Source: Roseovarius sp. (GTDB lineage: Bacteria > Pseudomonadota > Alphaproteobacteria > Rhodobacterales > Rhodobacteraceae). From it: a stretch of DNA of 64,000 bases. The stretch spans positions 591,481-655,480 of the forward strand of contig NZ_JALUXE010000027.1 in the NCBI RefSeq assembly GCF_027019125.1, in the 5' to 3' direction. This document shows positions 16,368 to 25,521 of the stretch, piece after piece. The translations under genes and the position numbers were made by a program. Below the pieces are notes generated by a model, which was not told the DNA's origin, did not search any database, and saw nothing but the letters and a program-made list of their open reading frames with translations. How positions within the stretch are numbered: the first letter of the stretch is position 1; every line of letters starts with the position of its first letter.

Positions 16368-16879
16368 ACAGTATCAAAGCTCTGGACAAAAGACTTCACG
16401 TTTTCTCCGGCAAAGCCTTGCGTCACCACATGATCCAGCAATTGCATCAGAGGCGTCCAGTAACCTTCTGTATTCAATAAGAAAATTGGCTTCTGATGCA
16501 ACCCAAGCTGCCGCCATGTCAGCACCTCGAAAAACTCATCCAGCGACCCTGCGCCACCCGGTAGAACCACGATGGCATCCGAATTCATGAACATCACTTT
16601 CTTGCGCTCATGCATGGTCTCAACCACGATATATTGGGTGAGGTCCCGCTTGCCAACTTCCCAAGCCACAAGATGCGCCGGGATGACGCCAAAGGTCTCG
16701 CCGCCCGCCTCCTGCACCGCGCGTGCCGTGGCCCCCATCAGCCCGACATCCCCTGCGCCATAGACCAGCCGCCAGCCCTCCGTCACCAACATCTGGCCGA
16801 TGGCGGTTGCTTCTTGCATATATGTGGGGTCGTTGCCGGGACGTGCGCCGCAAAAGACACAGACAGAACGCGCGGCCAT
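16328..16879 (-). CDS. LOG family / TIGR00730 Rossmann-fold protein
   Basis: A 183-residue protein of the lysine-decarboxylase-like LOG family. The conserved PGGAGSLDEFFE motif (PGGxGTxxE) is near residues 99-110, and the N-terminal VCVFCGARPGNDPTY is also typical. Characterised members hydrolyse cytokinin ribotides or AMP to ribose 5-phosphate; the true substrate in bacteria is often unclear. The ATG at 16877-16879 has CCGGAG upstream. Long in-frame extension upstream runs antisense to the LysM gene and is not used. Confidence 0.9.
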   Translation of the reverse strand: MAARSVCVFCGARPGNDPTYMQEATAIGQMLVTEGWRLVYGAGDVGLMGATARAVQEAGGETFGVIPAHLVAWEVGKRDLTQYIVVETMHERKKVMFMNSDAIVVLPGGAGSLDEFFEVLTWRQLGLHQKPIFLLNTEGYWTPLMQLLDHVVTQGFAGENVKSFVQSFDTVQDLRIALRAALS

Positions 16880-16982
16880 GAAATCACTCCGGGCACATGC
16901 AGGGTTGCTTTGACCCGTGATAGCCTTGTTGCTATTCTCGGACAACCGGCCAAAGCGCCGCGACAGGGGGATTTTTGAAAAG

Positions 16983-18101
16983 ATGAGCAAGTTCGGTGGC
17001 TTAGGCACTGGATCGGTCATAGGTCTGGGCGGACTGGCGGTGATCGGCGCAGTTTTGGCGGCGTTCTGGTTCCGCGCCCAACCTGCGCCAACCCCGGAAA
17101 CACCGCTCGCGGTCGAAACTGCCGAGGCTCCGGCCCCTTCGATACCTGAACCTGCTCCGACCCCGCCAATGCCCGAGGCCCCGACGATCGACACGTTCCG
17201 GCTGGAGCCCGGTGGCCAGATGGTCATCGCCGGTCAGGCAGAGCCGGGATCCCAGGTGGAAATCCTGTTGGATAACGTCAATGTCGGCTCGGTTCTCTCT
17301 GATTATGCTGGGAAATTCGTGCAGTTTCTTGATCTTCCCGCCAGCACCGCGCCGCGCGTCCTCTCGCTCAGGATGCGCTCGGAACTGTCAGGGGCGGAAC
17401 TTGCGTCCAAAGACGAAATCATCATCGCCCCCACTCCCGTTGATCTCGCTGAGGTAGCGGCGCCCACCGATGCGCCGCTCGTGAACTCCGAGGCGCAACC
17501 TGTTGCGACGGAAGAAAAACCTTCCGAACAATCGACCGTGGCGCAAGATGCAACGCAGCCCAGTCAAACCGTTCTGCTGACCGATGAAACCGGCGTGCGC
17601 GTGCTGCAAACCCCCTCTGCAGAGAGTGCTCCCGAGGTCATGTCGAATGTCGCGCTTGATGCGATCACCTATTCCCCCGAGGGGGATGTCGAACTCTCTG
17701 GTCGAGCACAAGGGACTGGATTCGTTCGCATTTATCTCGACAATGATCCGATCGTAACCTCCCGCGTTTCCCCTTCCGGAGATTGGACCACCGCTTTGCC
17801 CGAGGTGGATACCGGCGTCTACACCTTGCGCGTCGACGAGGTGGACACGGCGGGTACCGTCACCTCTCGGGTGGAAACCCCCTTCAAACGTGAGGATCAG
17901 GCGGTCCTGACCGCCGCGCAAACCGACGAGAGCGCCCCAATTCGCGCGATCACCGTGCAGCCCGGTTCGACCCTCTGGGCCATCTCCCGCGAGGCCTATG
18001 GCGAGGGTCTCCTATACGTTCGCGTGTTCGAGGCCAATCGTGACCGGATCCGCGATCCCGACTTGATCTATCCCGGTCAAGTCTTTGCCTTGCCACAATA
18101 A
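16983..18101 (+). CDS. LysM-domain envelope protein
   Basis: A 372-residue protein with one N-terminal membrane anchor (residues ~8-27), a long Pro/Ala/Glu-rich linker, two immunoglobulin-like or bacterial Ig-type segments (around FVIAGQAEPGSQVEILLDNV and DVELSGRAQGTGFVRIYLDN), and a C-terminal LysM domain (VQPGSTLWAISREAYG...YPGQVFALPQ). The layout suits a periplasmic peptidoglycan-binding protein. The ATG at 16983 follows AGGGGG; an upstream in-frame start at 16917 is possible. The exact role is unknown. Confidence 0.85.
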   Translation: MSKFGGLGTGSVIGLGGLAVIGAVLAAFWFRAQPAPTPETPLAVETAEAPAPSIPEPAPTPPMPEAPTIDTFRLEPGGQMVIAGQAEPGSQVEILLDNVNVGSVLSDYAGKFVQFLDLPASTAPRVLSLRMRSELSGAELASKDEIIIAPTPVDLAEVAAPTDAPLVNSEAQPVATEEKPSEQSTVAQDATQPSQTVLLTDETGVRVLQTPSAESAPEVMSNVALDAITYSPEGDVELSGRAQGTGFVRIYLDNDPIVTSRVSPSGDWTTALPEVDTGVYTLRVDEVDTAGTVTSRVETPFKREDQAVLTAAQTDESAPIRAITVQPGSTLWAISREAYGEGLLYVRVFEANRDRIRDPDLIYPGQVFALPQ

Positions 18102-18165
18102 TCCTTTCTGGCAATCCCCTTGGCTCAGGGCTATCTCTGAGACAAGGGAATGAAAAGGCCAGCTC

Positions 18166-19986
18166 ATGCGCCACGCCAGAATTACCACATCCGATGCCCC
18201 CACCAAGGGCTGGCGCACCGTTCGCCGCGTGGCCCCCTATCTCTGGCCTGCCGATCAACCTTGGGTCAAACGCCGTGTGGTGTTTGCACTGATGTCTCTG
18301 GTCGTGGCCAAGCTTATCGGTGTTGGCACGCCTTTCTTCTACAAGGCCGCCGTCGACACGCTGGCTGGAGAGGGACAGTCCGCCGCCTGGATGCTGGGGG
18401 CCGGTGCGGTCGGGCTGACCGTCGTCTATGGTATGGCACGGCTGATGACCGTGGGGTTTCAGCAGTTGCGCGACGTTATCTTTGCCCGCGTGGCGCAGCG
18501 CGCCCTGCGGGCTTTGGCGCTCAAGACGTTTCAACATATTCATTCAATGTCAATGCGTTACCATATAACGCGCAAGACCGGCGGCCTTAGCCGGATCATT
18601 GAACGAGGGGTAAAAGGGGTCGAGTTTCTCCTGCGATTCCTGCTCTTTTCCATCGGCCCTTTGGTGTTGGAACTGACGTTGATCGGCATCGTGCTCGCCG
18701 TGATCTTCGACATCTGGTATCTGGTGGTGGTCGTTGCCGTGATCGGGACCTATGTGGCCTTTACCTTCAGGGTCACGGAATGGCGTGTGCGCTTGCGCAA
18801 GGAAATGAACGATCAGGATACCGACGCCAACCAAAAGGCGATCGACAGCCTGCTGAACTTTGAAACCGTCAAATACTTCGGTGCGGAACGGCGTGAGGCC
18901 AGTCGCTATGACGCGGCCATGGCGGGTTATGAAAAGGCCGCGCTTCAGACCTCCTATTCGCTGGCCTTTCTGAATTTCGGTCAGTCCTTGATCATCACCG
19001 GCGGCTTGGTGATCGTGATGGTGATGGCGGCAATGGGGGTGCAATCGGGCAGCATGACCGTGGGCGATTTCGTCATGGTCAACGCCTATATGATCCAGAT
19101 CACCATGCCGCTCAACTTTCTGGGCACCGTTTACCGTGAGATCCGCCAGGCTTTGGTGGATATGTCGGAAATGTTCGATTTGTTAGAGCAGAAGGGTGAT
19201 GTGGAGGACAAATCTGGCGCTAATGTTCTGAAAGTAACAGGTGCTGCAATTCGGTTGGAGGCCGTGGATTTCGGCTATGACGCCAATCGCCCCATCCTCA
19301 ACGGGGTTACGCTCGATGTTCCAGCCGGGCAGACGGTGGCGGTGGTCGGTCCTTCCGGTTCGGGGAAATCCACTATCGGGCGTCTGCTGTTCCGCTTTTA
19401 CGACGTGCAGGCGGGGCGGGTGCTGATCGACGGTCAAGACGTGCGCGATGTCACCCAAGAGAGCCTGCACGCCGCAATCGGTGTGGTGCCGCAGGATACC
19501 GTCCTCTTCAACGACACTATCGGCTACAACATCGGCTATGGGCGCGCCGGCGCCACACAATCCGAGATCGAAGAGGCTGCGCGCGCGGCCCAAATTCACG
19601 ACTTCATCGCGAGTTTGCCAGAGGGTTACGCGACGCAAGTGGGGGAACGGGGGCTAAAACTCTCGGGGGGCGAAAAACAGCGCGTGGGAATCGCCCGAAC
19701 ACTGCTTAAAAATCCGCCAATCCTGCTGCTGGACGAGGCGACAAGCGCGCTCGACACCCAGACCGAAAGAGAAATTCAAGGAGCGCTGGCGCGTGCGGCC
19801 GAAGGGCGCACCGTGATCATGATCGCGCATCGTCTGTCCACCGTCGCCAATGCCGATAGAATTGTGGTTTTGGATCAAGGGGTTGTGGTGGAGGAGGGCA
19901 CCCATTCCGACCTTTTGGCGCGACAGGGGCGCTATGCGGCGCTCTGGCAGCGGCAGGCCAGCGAGGCGGAAGACGAAGCTGCCTGA
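18166..19986 (+). CDS. Atm1/HMT1-type ABC exporter
   Basis: A 606-residue half-transporter with an N-terminal six-helix membrane domain and C-terminal ATPase. Walker A GPSGSGKST is near residue 395, the signature LSGGEKQR near 495, followed by LLLDEATSALD. The membrane domain segments RFLLFSIGPLVLELTLIG and NFETVKYFGAERREASRYD are those of bacterial Atm1 homologues, which export glutathione-linked metal or sulfur compounds and support Fe-S and heavy-metal homeostasis. It follows the LysM gene by 64 nt and may be independently transcribed. Confidence 0.92.
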   Translation: MRHARITTSDAPTKGWRTVRRVAPYLWPADQPWVKRRVVFALMSLVVAKLIGVGTPFFYKAAVDTLAGEGQSAAWMLGAGAVGLTVVYGMARLMTVGFQQLRDVIFARVAQRALRALALKTFQHIHSMSMRYHITRKTGGLSRIIERGVKGVEFLLRFLLFSIGPLVLELTLIGIVLAVIFDIWYLVVVVAVIGTYVAFTFRVTEWRVRLRKEMNDQDTDANQKAIDSLLNFETVKYFGAERREASRYDAAMAGYEKAALQTSYSLAFLNFGQSLIITGGLVIVMVMAAMGVQSGSMTVGDFVMVNAYMIQITMPLNFLGTVYREIRQALVDMSEMFDLLEQKGDVEDKSGANVLKVTGAAIRLEAVDFGYDANRPILNGVTLDVPAGQTVAVVGPSGSGKSTIGRLLFRFYDVQAGRVLIDGQDVRDVTQESLHAAIGVVPQDTVLFNDTIGYNIGYGRAGATQSEIEEAARAAQIHDFIASLPEGYATQVGERGLKLSGGEKQRVGIARTLLKNPPILLLDEATSALDTQTEREIQGALARAAEGRTVIMIAHRLSTVANADRIVVLDQGVVVEEGTHSDLLARQGRYAALWQRQASEAEDEAA

Positions 19987-20156
19987 GTGATCTGTCATGG
20001 GACAGTTACTTTGGCCCATTAGACATCCCGTCATCGAGCGCTACATATCGCACTTGTCAGAGGGCAATGACGATATATAGTGGACTCAGGACGGGGTCAG
20101 GTGCCCGCTCTGGCACCTGCGCCCCTGACGACCGGGGTGAAAGGACAGTCAGTCAG

Positions 20157-20741
20157 ATGGACGGCGATTTCAGGACCGAATTCGTAAGAGAGCCTGCCTC
20201 TTTGAGGCATTTTCCAGCACTTGTGCTGAACGCGGATTATCGCCCGCTCTCCTATTACCCGCTGTCGCTTTGGACGTGGCAAGAGGCGGTCAAGGCGGCC
20301 TGGTCTGATCGGGTGGATATCGTCGCCGAATACGATCACTGGGTCCGAAGCCCGAGTACGGTGATCCGCATACCTTCGGTCATCGTGTTGAAAGATTACG
20401 TAAAACCTCAAAAGCGCGTGGCCTTCACGCGCTTTAATTTATTTCTGCGCGACGAATTCATGTGTCAATATTGCGGCTCCAAGGGCGATTTGACCTTTGA
20501 CCATGTGGTGCCGCGCGCGTCGGGCGGGGTCACGAGCTGGGAAAATGTCGTGGCGGCCTGTAGTCCGTGCAACCTGCGTAAAGGTTCCAAAAGCCTGCGC
20601 CAATCGGGCCTGAGCCTGCGCAAACCGCCACGTATGCCGGGCGCAGAGCAATTGCGCAATCAAGGGCGCAAATTTCCCCCGAACCATCTGCACGACAGCT
20701 GGCTCGATTATCTCTATTGGGATGCCGAACTCGAAGCTTGA
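20157..20741 (+). CDS. HNH endonuclease family protein
   Basis: A 194-residue protein with a C-terminal HNH domain: CQYCG, then [11 protein letters not shown] (the HxxP-type catalytic stretch) and [14 protein letters not shown] giving the paired CxxC zinc site. The N-terminal half ([22 protein letters not shown]) is conserved with this widespread alphaproteobacterial family. The start at 20157 was chosen from the family N-terminus; an in-frame start at 20067 lies further upstream. There is no restriction partner nearby, so it is probably a housekeeping nuclease of unknown target. Confidence 0.88.
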   Translation: MDGDFRTEFVREPASLRHFPALVLNADYRPLSYYPLSLWTWQEAVKAAWSDRVDIVAEYDHWVRSPSTVIRIPSVIVLKDYVKPQKRVAFTRFNLFLRDEFMCQYCGSKGDLTFDHVVPRASGGVTSWENVVAACSPCNLRKGSKSLRQSGLSLRKPPRMPGAEQLRNQGRKFPPNHLHDSWLDYLYWDAELEA

Positions 20742-20845
20742 GCGGGCTTCCTTGCCTGCGGGCCGACGCTTGCATCTTGCCCCGGTCCCGGCGCAAATAC
20801 GCGGACATGGGCGAGAAGGGGCGCAACAGCCCCGGGGGGAGAAGA

Positions 20846-22255
20846 ATGATTCCGGTCAGAGGATATGCGGGCGCCAAGGTCGCTGTGTTGGGGCTGGGCC
20901 GCTCGGGCCTTTCGGCGGCGCGGGCCCTGCGCGCGGGCGGGGCCGAGGTATTGGCCTGGGACGATAGCGAAACGGCGCGCGCTGCGGCCGAAACCGAGGG
21001 ATTTGCGACCGTTGATCTGGCGCGCGCAGGGGCCTTTGACGGGGTCGCCACTCTCATTGTCAGCCCTGGCATCCCGCATCTTTATCCCGTTCCCAACCGC
21101 GTGATCGCCGCAGCTCTGGACGCGGGCGTTCCGGTGGATAATGACATCGGCCTCTTTTTTCGCTCACTCGCCACAGACGATTGGGATGAGTTCGACGTGA
21201 CCCCCAAGGTGATTGCCGTCACCGGCAGCAACGGCAAATCGACCACCTCCGCCCTTATTCACCATGTCTTGCGCGAGGCGGGGCGCGCGGCGCAGCTTGC
21301 GGGCAATATCGGTCGTGGCGTGCTCGACATCGACCCGCCCGAGGATGGCGGCGTCGTCGTTCTGGAACTGAGCAGCTATCAGACCGATCTGGCCCGAGCG
21401 CTGACTCCCGATGTGGCGGTCTTTACCAACCTTTCGCCCGACCATCTTGATCGTCACGCTGGCCTGGGGGGGTATTTTGCCGCCAAGCGCAGGCTGTTCG
21501 CAGAAGGCGGGCCAGACCGGGCCGTGATCGGCGTGGACGAGGCCGAGGGGCTCTATCTGGCGGGGCAGATGGCCGAGGGGCCCAATGATGACAGGGTGAT
21601 CCGCATTTCGGTGGATCGCAAGCTGACCGGCTTTGGCTGGTCGGTCTTTGCGCGCAAGGGGTTCCTCAGCGAATATCGTCATGGACGTCAGGTGGGGTCC
21701 ATCGACCTGCGCGGGGTCAAGGGGCTTCCGGGATCGCACAATCATCAGAATGCCTGCGCCGCCTATGCCGCTTGCCGCACTCTGGGTTTGGCCCCGCGCG
21801 TCATCGAGGCGGGATTTCACAGCTATGCCGGTCTGCCGCACCGCAGTCAGCGCGTGGCGGAAAAGGATGGCGTCATCTTTGTGAATGACAGCAAGGCCAC
21901 GAATGTCGACAGCGCGCTCAAGGCGCTGTTGGCTTTCGACAAAATCCGCTGGATCTGCGGCGGGCTGGAAAAGGACGGTGGATTGGCCGGGCTAGCCCCC
22001 GGCCTTGGGCATGTGCGCCGGGCCTATGTGATCGGACGCGAAGCGGCGCAGTTTGCCATCGGGTTGGGGGATGTGGATACGGAGGTGTGCACCACGATGT
22101 CAGAGGCGGTGGCCCGTGCGATGCGCGACGCAGAGCCGGGGGATGTGGTGTTGTTGGCCCCGGCGGCGGCAAGTTTCGACCAATACGACAACTTTGAAAA
22201 GCGCGGCGAGGATTTCATGGCGCAGGTGCGGGCGCAGCTTGGTGTGGGGGCATGA
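20846..22255 (+). CDS. murD: UDP-N-acetylmuramoyl-L-alanine--D-glutamate ligase
   Basis: A 469-residue cytoplasmic ligase adding D-Glu to UDP-MurNAc-L-Ala. The Rossmann-like N-terminus ([15 protein letters not shown]) binds UDP, the ATP loop GSNGKST is at residues 127-133, and the C-terminal domain has VNDSKATN and the GGLEKDGG segment. GGGGGGAGAAG precedes the ATG at 20846. It stands 27 kb from ftsW-murG-murC, whereas these are neighbours in many bacteria. The next gene begins within its stop codon (ATGA). Confidence 0.95.
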   Translation: MIPVRGYAGAKVAVLGLGRSGLSAARALRAGGAEVLAWDDSETARAAAETEGFATVDLARAGAFDGVATLIVSPGIPHLYPVPNRVIAAALDAGVPVDNDIGLFFRSLATDDWDEFDVTPKVIAVTGSNGKSTTSALIHHVLREAGRAAQLAGNIGRGVLDIDPPEDGGVVVLELSSYQTDLARALTPDVAVFTNLSPDHLDRHAGLGGYFAAKRRLFAEGGPDRAVIGVDEAEGLYLAGQMAEGPNDDRVIRISVDRKLTGFGWSVFARKGFLSEYRHGRQVGSIDLRGVKGLPGSHNHQNACAAYAACRTLGLAPRVIEAGFHSYAGLPHRSQRVAEKDGVIFVNDSKATNVDSALKALLAFDKIRWICGGLEKDGGLAGLAPGLGHVRRAYVIGREAAQFAIGLGDVDTEVCTTMSEAVARAMRDAEPGDVVLLAPAAASFDQYDNFEKRGEDFMAQVRAQLGVGA

Positions 22256-22863
22256 TGCGGCTCGACCATCTGGCGGTCGCGGCAGAGAGCCTCGAGGCAG
22301 GGCAGGCGCATGTCGAGGCGGCGCTTGGACTGCACTTGCAGCCCGGTGGCCAACATCCGCATTTCGGCACGCATAACCTCCTCCTCGGACTGGAAGATGG
22401 CCTCTATCTCGAGGTGATCGCGGTTGACCCGGGCGCTCCGGCCCCCGCGTATCCGCGCTGGTTCGATTTGGATCGGTTCTCTGGTGAACCTCGCCTGCGT
22501 ACCTGGATTTGCGCGGTCGATGATCTGGATGCGGCCCTCTTGCGGCATCCGGGTGCGGGGCAGGCGGTGGACTTGGCACGAGGCGATCTGCGGTGGCGGA
22601 TGGCGGTTCCGGGGTCCGGCGTGCTCCCGATGGACAATCTCTTTCCGGCATTGATCGAGTGGCAGGGTGCGGCGCATCCCGCGGCGCGACTTGCGCCCTC
22701 CGGCGCGCGGTTGTCGCGGCTGGTGGTCTCGCATCCAGAGGCCGCCGCCCTGAAGGCCATGGTCGGGCCGGAGTTGCAGGATGCGCGCGTAGCTTTCGAG
22801 ACCGGTCAAACGGGTCTGCGTGCCGAATTTGAAACGCCTCATGGGCTCAGGGTGATCGAATGA
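22252..22863 (+). CDS. Glyoxalase-like (Glyoxalase_3 type) VOC protein
   Basis: A 203-residue protein whose start [15 protein letters not shown] and [29 protein letters not shown] segments are typical of the glyoxalase-like PF13468 group. It has a second, shorter domain. The metal-ligand His and Glu are visible in LDHLAV and YLEVIAV. It overlaps murD and the following GNAT gene by 4 nt on each side, so translation is coupled. The reaction is unknown. Confidence 0.85.
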   Translation: MMRLDHLAVAAESLEAGQAHVEAALGLHLQPGGQHPHFGTHNLLLGLEDGLYLEVIAVDPGAPAPAYPRWFDLDRFSGEPRLRTWICAVDDLDAALLRHPGAGQAVDLARGDLRWRMAVPGSGVLPMDNLFPALIEWQGAAHPAARLAPSGARLSRLVVSHPEAAALKAMVGPELQDARVAFETGQTGLRAEFETPHGLRVIE

Positions 22864-23339
22864 TCCTTAGACAAGCAGAGCCGCGCGATATTCCCCAGAT
22901 CCTTGCCTTCTGGAACCCGCTCATTCGCGACACTTCCGTCACCTTTACCACGGTGGAAAAGACGCCCGAGGCCCTGGCGGCGGACATGGCCGCGCGTGGT
23001 GCGGCGTTTCAGGTGGCAGAGAAGGCGGGCAAGGTGCTGGGATTTGCCAGCTACGGCGCGTTCCGGTCGGGGCCGGGCTATGCACACACCGCTGAGCACA
23101 CGGTCATTCTGACCCCCGAGGCGCACGGTCAAGGCATTGGGCGGGCGTTGATGACGCGACTGGAGGAGGTGGCGCGCGCGGCGGATATGCATGTGCTGGT
23201 CGCGGGCGTCAGCGGCGAAAACCTGGGCGCTATCGCCTTTCACCGTGCCATAGGATTTGCCGAAGTGGCACGCATGCCCGAGGTAGGGCGAAAATTCGGG
23301 CGCTGGATGGATTTGGTGCTTTTGCAGAAAATCCTGTGA
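22860..23339 (+). CDS. GNAT family N-acetyltransferase
   Basis: A 159-residue acetyl-CoA-dependent acetyltransferase resembling the phosphinothricin/methionine-sulfoximine group. Landmarks are ILAFWNPLIRDTSVTFTT near residues 12-30, the acetyl-CoA loop EAHGQGIGRALM near residues 87-98, and GVSGENLGAIAFHRAIGF. It is the third gene of the coupled murD-VOC-GNAT run. Whether it acetylates a small amine or a xenobiotic is not known. Confidence 0.88.
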   Translation: MILRQAEPRDIPQILAFWNPLIRDTSVTFTTVEKTPEALAADMAARGAAFQVAEKAGKVLGFASYGAFRSGPGYAHTAEHTVILTPEAHGQGIGRALMTRLEEVARAADMHVLVAGVSGENLGAIAFHRAIGFAEVARMPEVGRKFGRWMDLVLLQKIL

Positions 23340-23384
23340 CGGTTTGCACTGACAGGGGCCGGGAATGGGTCTAGGGTAACGCCC

Positions 23385-24083
23385 ATGTCGATTTGGGTCC
23401 GGATCTCCGAAGCCTTGTCAGCCCTTGCCAATGGCGAAGGGCTGAGTGCTGTTTTCGACCGCCTGCGCACGCCTCCCGAACGTAGCGTGGCCTTTACGAT
23501 CGCAGTAATCGCGCTCTCGGCCAAGATGGCCAAGGCGGATGGCAAGGTCACGCGCGATGAGGTCACGGCCTTTCGCGAGGTGTTCCAGATCGCCGAGGCG
23601 GATGAGAGCGATGCCGCCCGCGTGTTCAACCTTGCACGGCAGGATGTGGCGGGGTTCGAAGAGTACGCACGGCGCATTGCGCGGATGTTCGAGGGCCAGC
23701 CGGGCACGCTCTGCGATCTGATGGAAGGGCTGTTTCACATTGCCATGGCCGATGGGGTTTATCACGCCAAGGAGGATGAATTCCTTGCGCGTGTCGCCGA
23801 TATCTTCGGTCTGACAAGTGCGTCCTTTCGTGCGCTGCGGACGCGGTTCGTGCCGGATGCCACGCCCGATCCCTGGTCCGTGCTGGGCGTGACCCCGGAG
23901 ATGCCGATGGAAGAGGTGCGCAAGGCCTGGCGTGACCTCGTGCGCGAGAGCCACCCGGACCGCATGCAGGCCCGCGGGGTGCCGCCAGAGGCGATCCGTT
24001 TGGCAGAGCGGCGGCTGGTGGACATCAACCGCGCCTGGGAGGAGATCAGCGAGGCGCGCGCCCATGCGGATCGCCACCTATAA
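23385..24083 (+). CDS. TerB/DnaJ-domain protein (DjlA-like)
   Basis: A 232-residue protein with a central TerB-like helical domain (KMAKADGKVTRDEVTAFREVF, then IAMADGVYHAKEDEFLARVADIFG, residues ~45-150) and a C-terminal J domain (PWSVLGVTPEMPMEEVRKAWRDLVRESHPDRM) with an intact HPD. Unlike E. coli DjlA, it has no clear N-terminal membrane helix. It probably acts as a DnaK co-chaperone. Its last 20 nt overlap the next gene. Confidence 0.88.
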   Translation: MSIWVRISEALSALANGEGLSAVFDRLRTPPERSVAFTIAVIALSAKMAKADGKVTRDEVTAFREVFQIAEADESDAARVFNLARQDVAGFEEYARRIARMFEGQPGTLCDLMEGLFHIAMADGVYHAKEDEFLARVADIFGLTSASFRALRTRFVPDATPDPWSVLGVTPEMPMEEVRKAWRDLVRESHPDRMQARGVPPEAIRLAERRLVDINRAWEEISEARAHADRHL

Positions 24084-25089
24084 CGTCGAATGGTTCAACG
24101 CGCTGTTTGACGATCAGGGGCAACCCCATGACGACGGCGCATGGTCCGCGCGCTACAATGTGACACGCTCGGACCAGCTTGCAGCACTCGGGATCGTATT
24201 CACCGCACTGAATGCCGATGCGGTGCTGGTGGTCGAGGCCCCCGACGACAATGGCCGCCGCAGTACGGTCAAGGCGTTGGAAAATTTCGCAAAACTCATG
24301 CAGATTCGGGCGCGACGGGCCCTGATCGGCTTTGCCAATGAAACGCAACAGGAACTGGCGCTGCTCTATGATCCGGATGTTCTGAGCGCGCGGCATGATC
24401 CGCAGGGGGCGGTCGCGGGGGGCGGGGACGGGCCCCCGCGTTTTGATGGGGTGTTCCGCATCGACCTTGACATTGATGACCGTGCGGACCGTGTGACTTT
24501 TTCCAAACCCCCGCTTGAGTTGGAGCTGACCACCCGATCAGGCCAGATGTTGCGGCTGATCGGGGCGCATCTCAAATCCAAGGCCCCGCATGGGGCCATG
24601 GGCCGCGACGAAGCCATCCGCATTGGCATCACCAATCGCCGCAAACAATTGGCACAAGCCGTCTGGCTCCGGCAACGGATCGAGACTCATCTGGCGGCAT
24701 CGGACCCTCTGGTCGTGCTGGGGGACCTGAACGACGGTCCGGGGCTGGATGAATACGAGCATCTCTTCGGTCGCTCATCGGTCGAGATCATCATGGGAGA
24801 AGGGCAGGACACCGCCTCTGCGCTCTATGATCCGCATGCACGCGGGGCGCTGCTGCGGCGCTTTGGGGTGGTCCATACTTCGGCGCGGTTCTATCTGCGT
24901 GACCAGCGGCGGTATATGCAGGCGCTGCTGGATTATATCCTGATCTCGCCGGACCTCATGGCGCGTCGCCCAGCCTGGCGCATCTGGCATCCGTTTGACG
25001 ATCCGGTCTGCTGGGACAACAAAGAGTTGCGTGAGGCGCTGCTCGTCGCTTCAGACCATTTCCCGGTCAGTCTCGATGTCGAACTGTGA
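24064..25089 (+). CDS. Endonuclease/exonuclease/phosphatase family protein
   Basis: A 341-residue protein of the EEP fold. It begins MRIATYNVEWFN, with the catalytic Asn/Glu region, then LIGAHLKSK, VVLGDLNDGPG (metal/active-site Asp-Asn) and a C-terminal SDHFPVSLDVEL with the catalytic Asp-His. No signal peptide is seen. The start overlaps the DjlA-like gene by 20 nt. Substrate could be nucleic acid, phospholipid or sugar phosphate; sequence does not decide. Confidence 0.88.
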   Translation: MRIATYNVEWFNALFDDQGQPHDDGAWSARYNVTRSDQLAALGIVFTALNADAVLVVEAPDDNGRRSTVKALENFAKLMQIRARRALIGFANETQQELALLYDPDVLSARHDPQGAVAGGGDGPPRFDGVFRIDLDIDDRADRVTFSKPPLELELTTRSGQMLRLIGAHLKSKAPHGAMGRDEAIRIGITNRRKQLAQAVWLRQRIETHLAASDPLVVLGDLNDGPGLDEYEHLFGRSSVEIIMGEGQDTASALYDPHARGALLRRFGVVHTSARFYLRDQRRYMQALLDYILISPDLMARRPAWRIWHPFDDPVCWDNKELREALLVASDHFPVSLDVEL

Positions 25090-25126
25090 TCTTAAAATCG
25101 TCACTCGGAGCGATTATATATACCCC

Positions 25127-25507
25127 ATGACACCGATGCACCTGATCCGAACCGTCTGTTTGTTGTCCGCGCTTGTCGCGTCCCCCCTTGCCGCGCAGGA
25201 CGTGACGGAAGAGGAGCAGGGCCGATCCCTCATGGAAGAGGGCGCGCGCCTCTTTTTTGAAGGGATACAGCGCGAGATGGGGCCGGCGCTTGAGGGGCTT
25301 CGCGACCGCGCCCAGGAAATGGAGCCCGCGCTGCGCCAGTTTGTCGAGGAAATGGGTCCGGCGCTGCGCGACCTGATGAGTGAGATTGGTGATCTCAGCG
25401 CCTATCACGCGCCCGAAGTTCTGCCGAACGGCGATATCCTGTTACGACGCAAGACACCGCAAGAGATGCAGGAAAACCCTTTGCCAGATGGTGAAATCGA
25501 GCTTTGA
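25127..25507 (+). CDS. Small secreted protein with amphipathic repeats
   Basis: A 126-residue protein with an N-terminal signal peptide (hydrophobic residues ~8-20, cleavage likely after AAA/AQ near residue 23). The middle is highly charged and helical, with three similar units starting at Met51 (MGPALEGL), Met65 (MEPALRQF) and Met76 (MGPALRDL), 14 and 11 residues apart. This gives a probable periplasmic amphipathic helix. The start is the ATG at 25127 or 25136. I recognise no functional family. Confidence 0.75.
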   Translation: MTPMHLIRTVCLLSALVASPLAAQDVTEEEQGRSLMEEGARLFFEGIQREMGPALEGLRDRAQEMEPALRQFVEEMGPALRDLMSEIGDLSAYHAPEVLPNGDILLRRKTPQEMQENPLPDGEIEL

Positions 25508-25521
25508 GCGTCACCGCGCCG

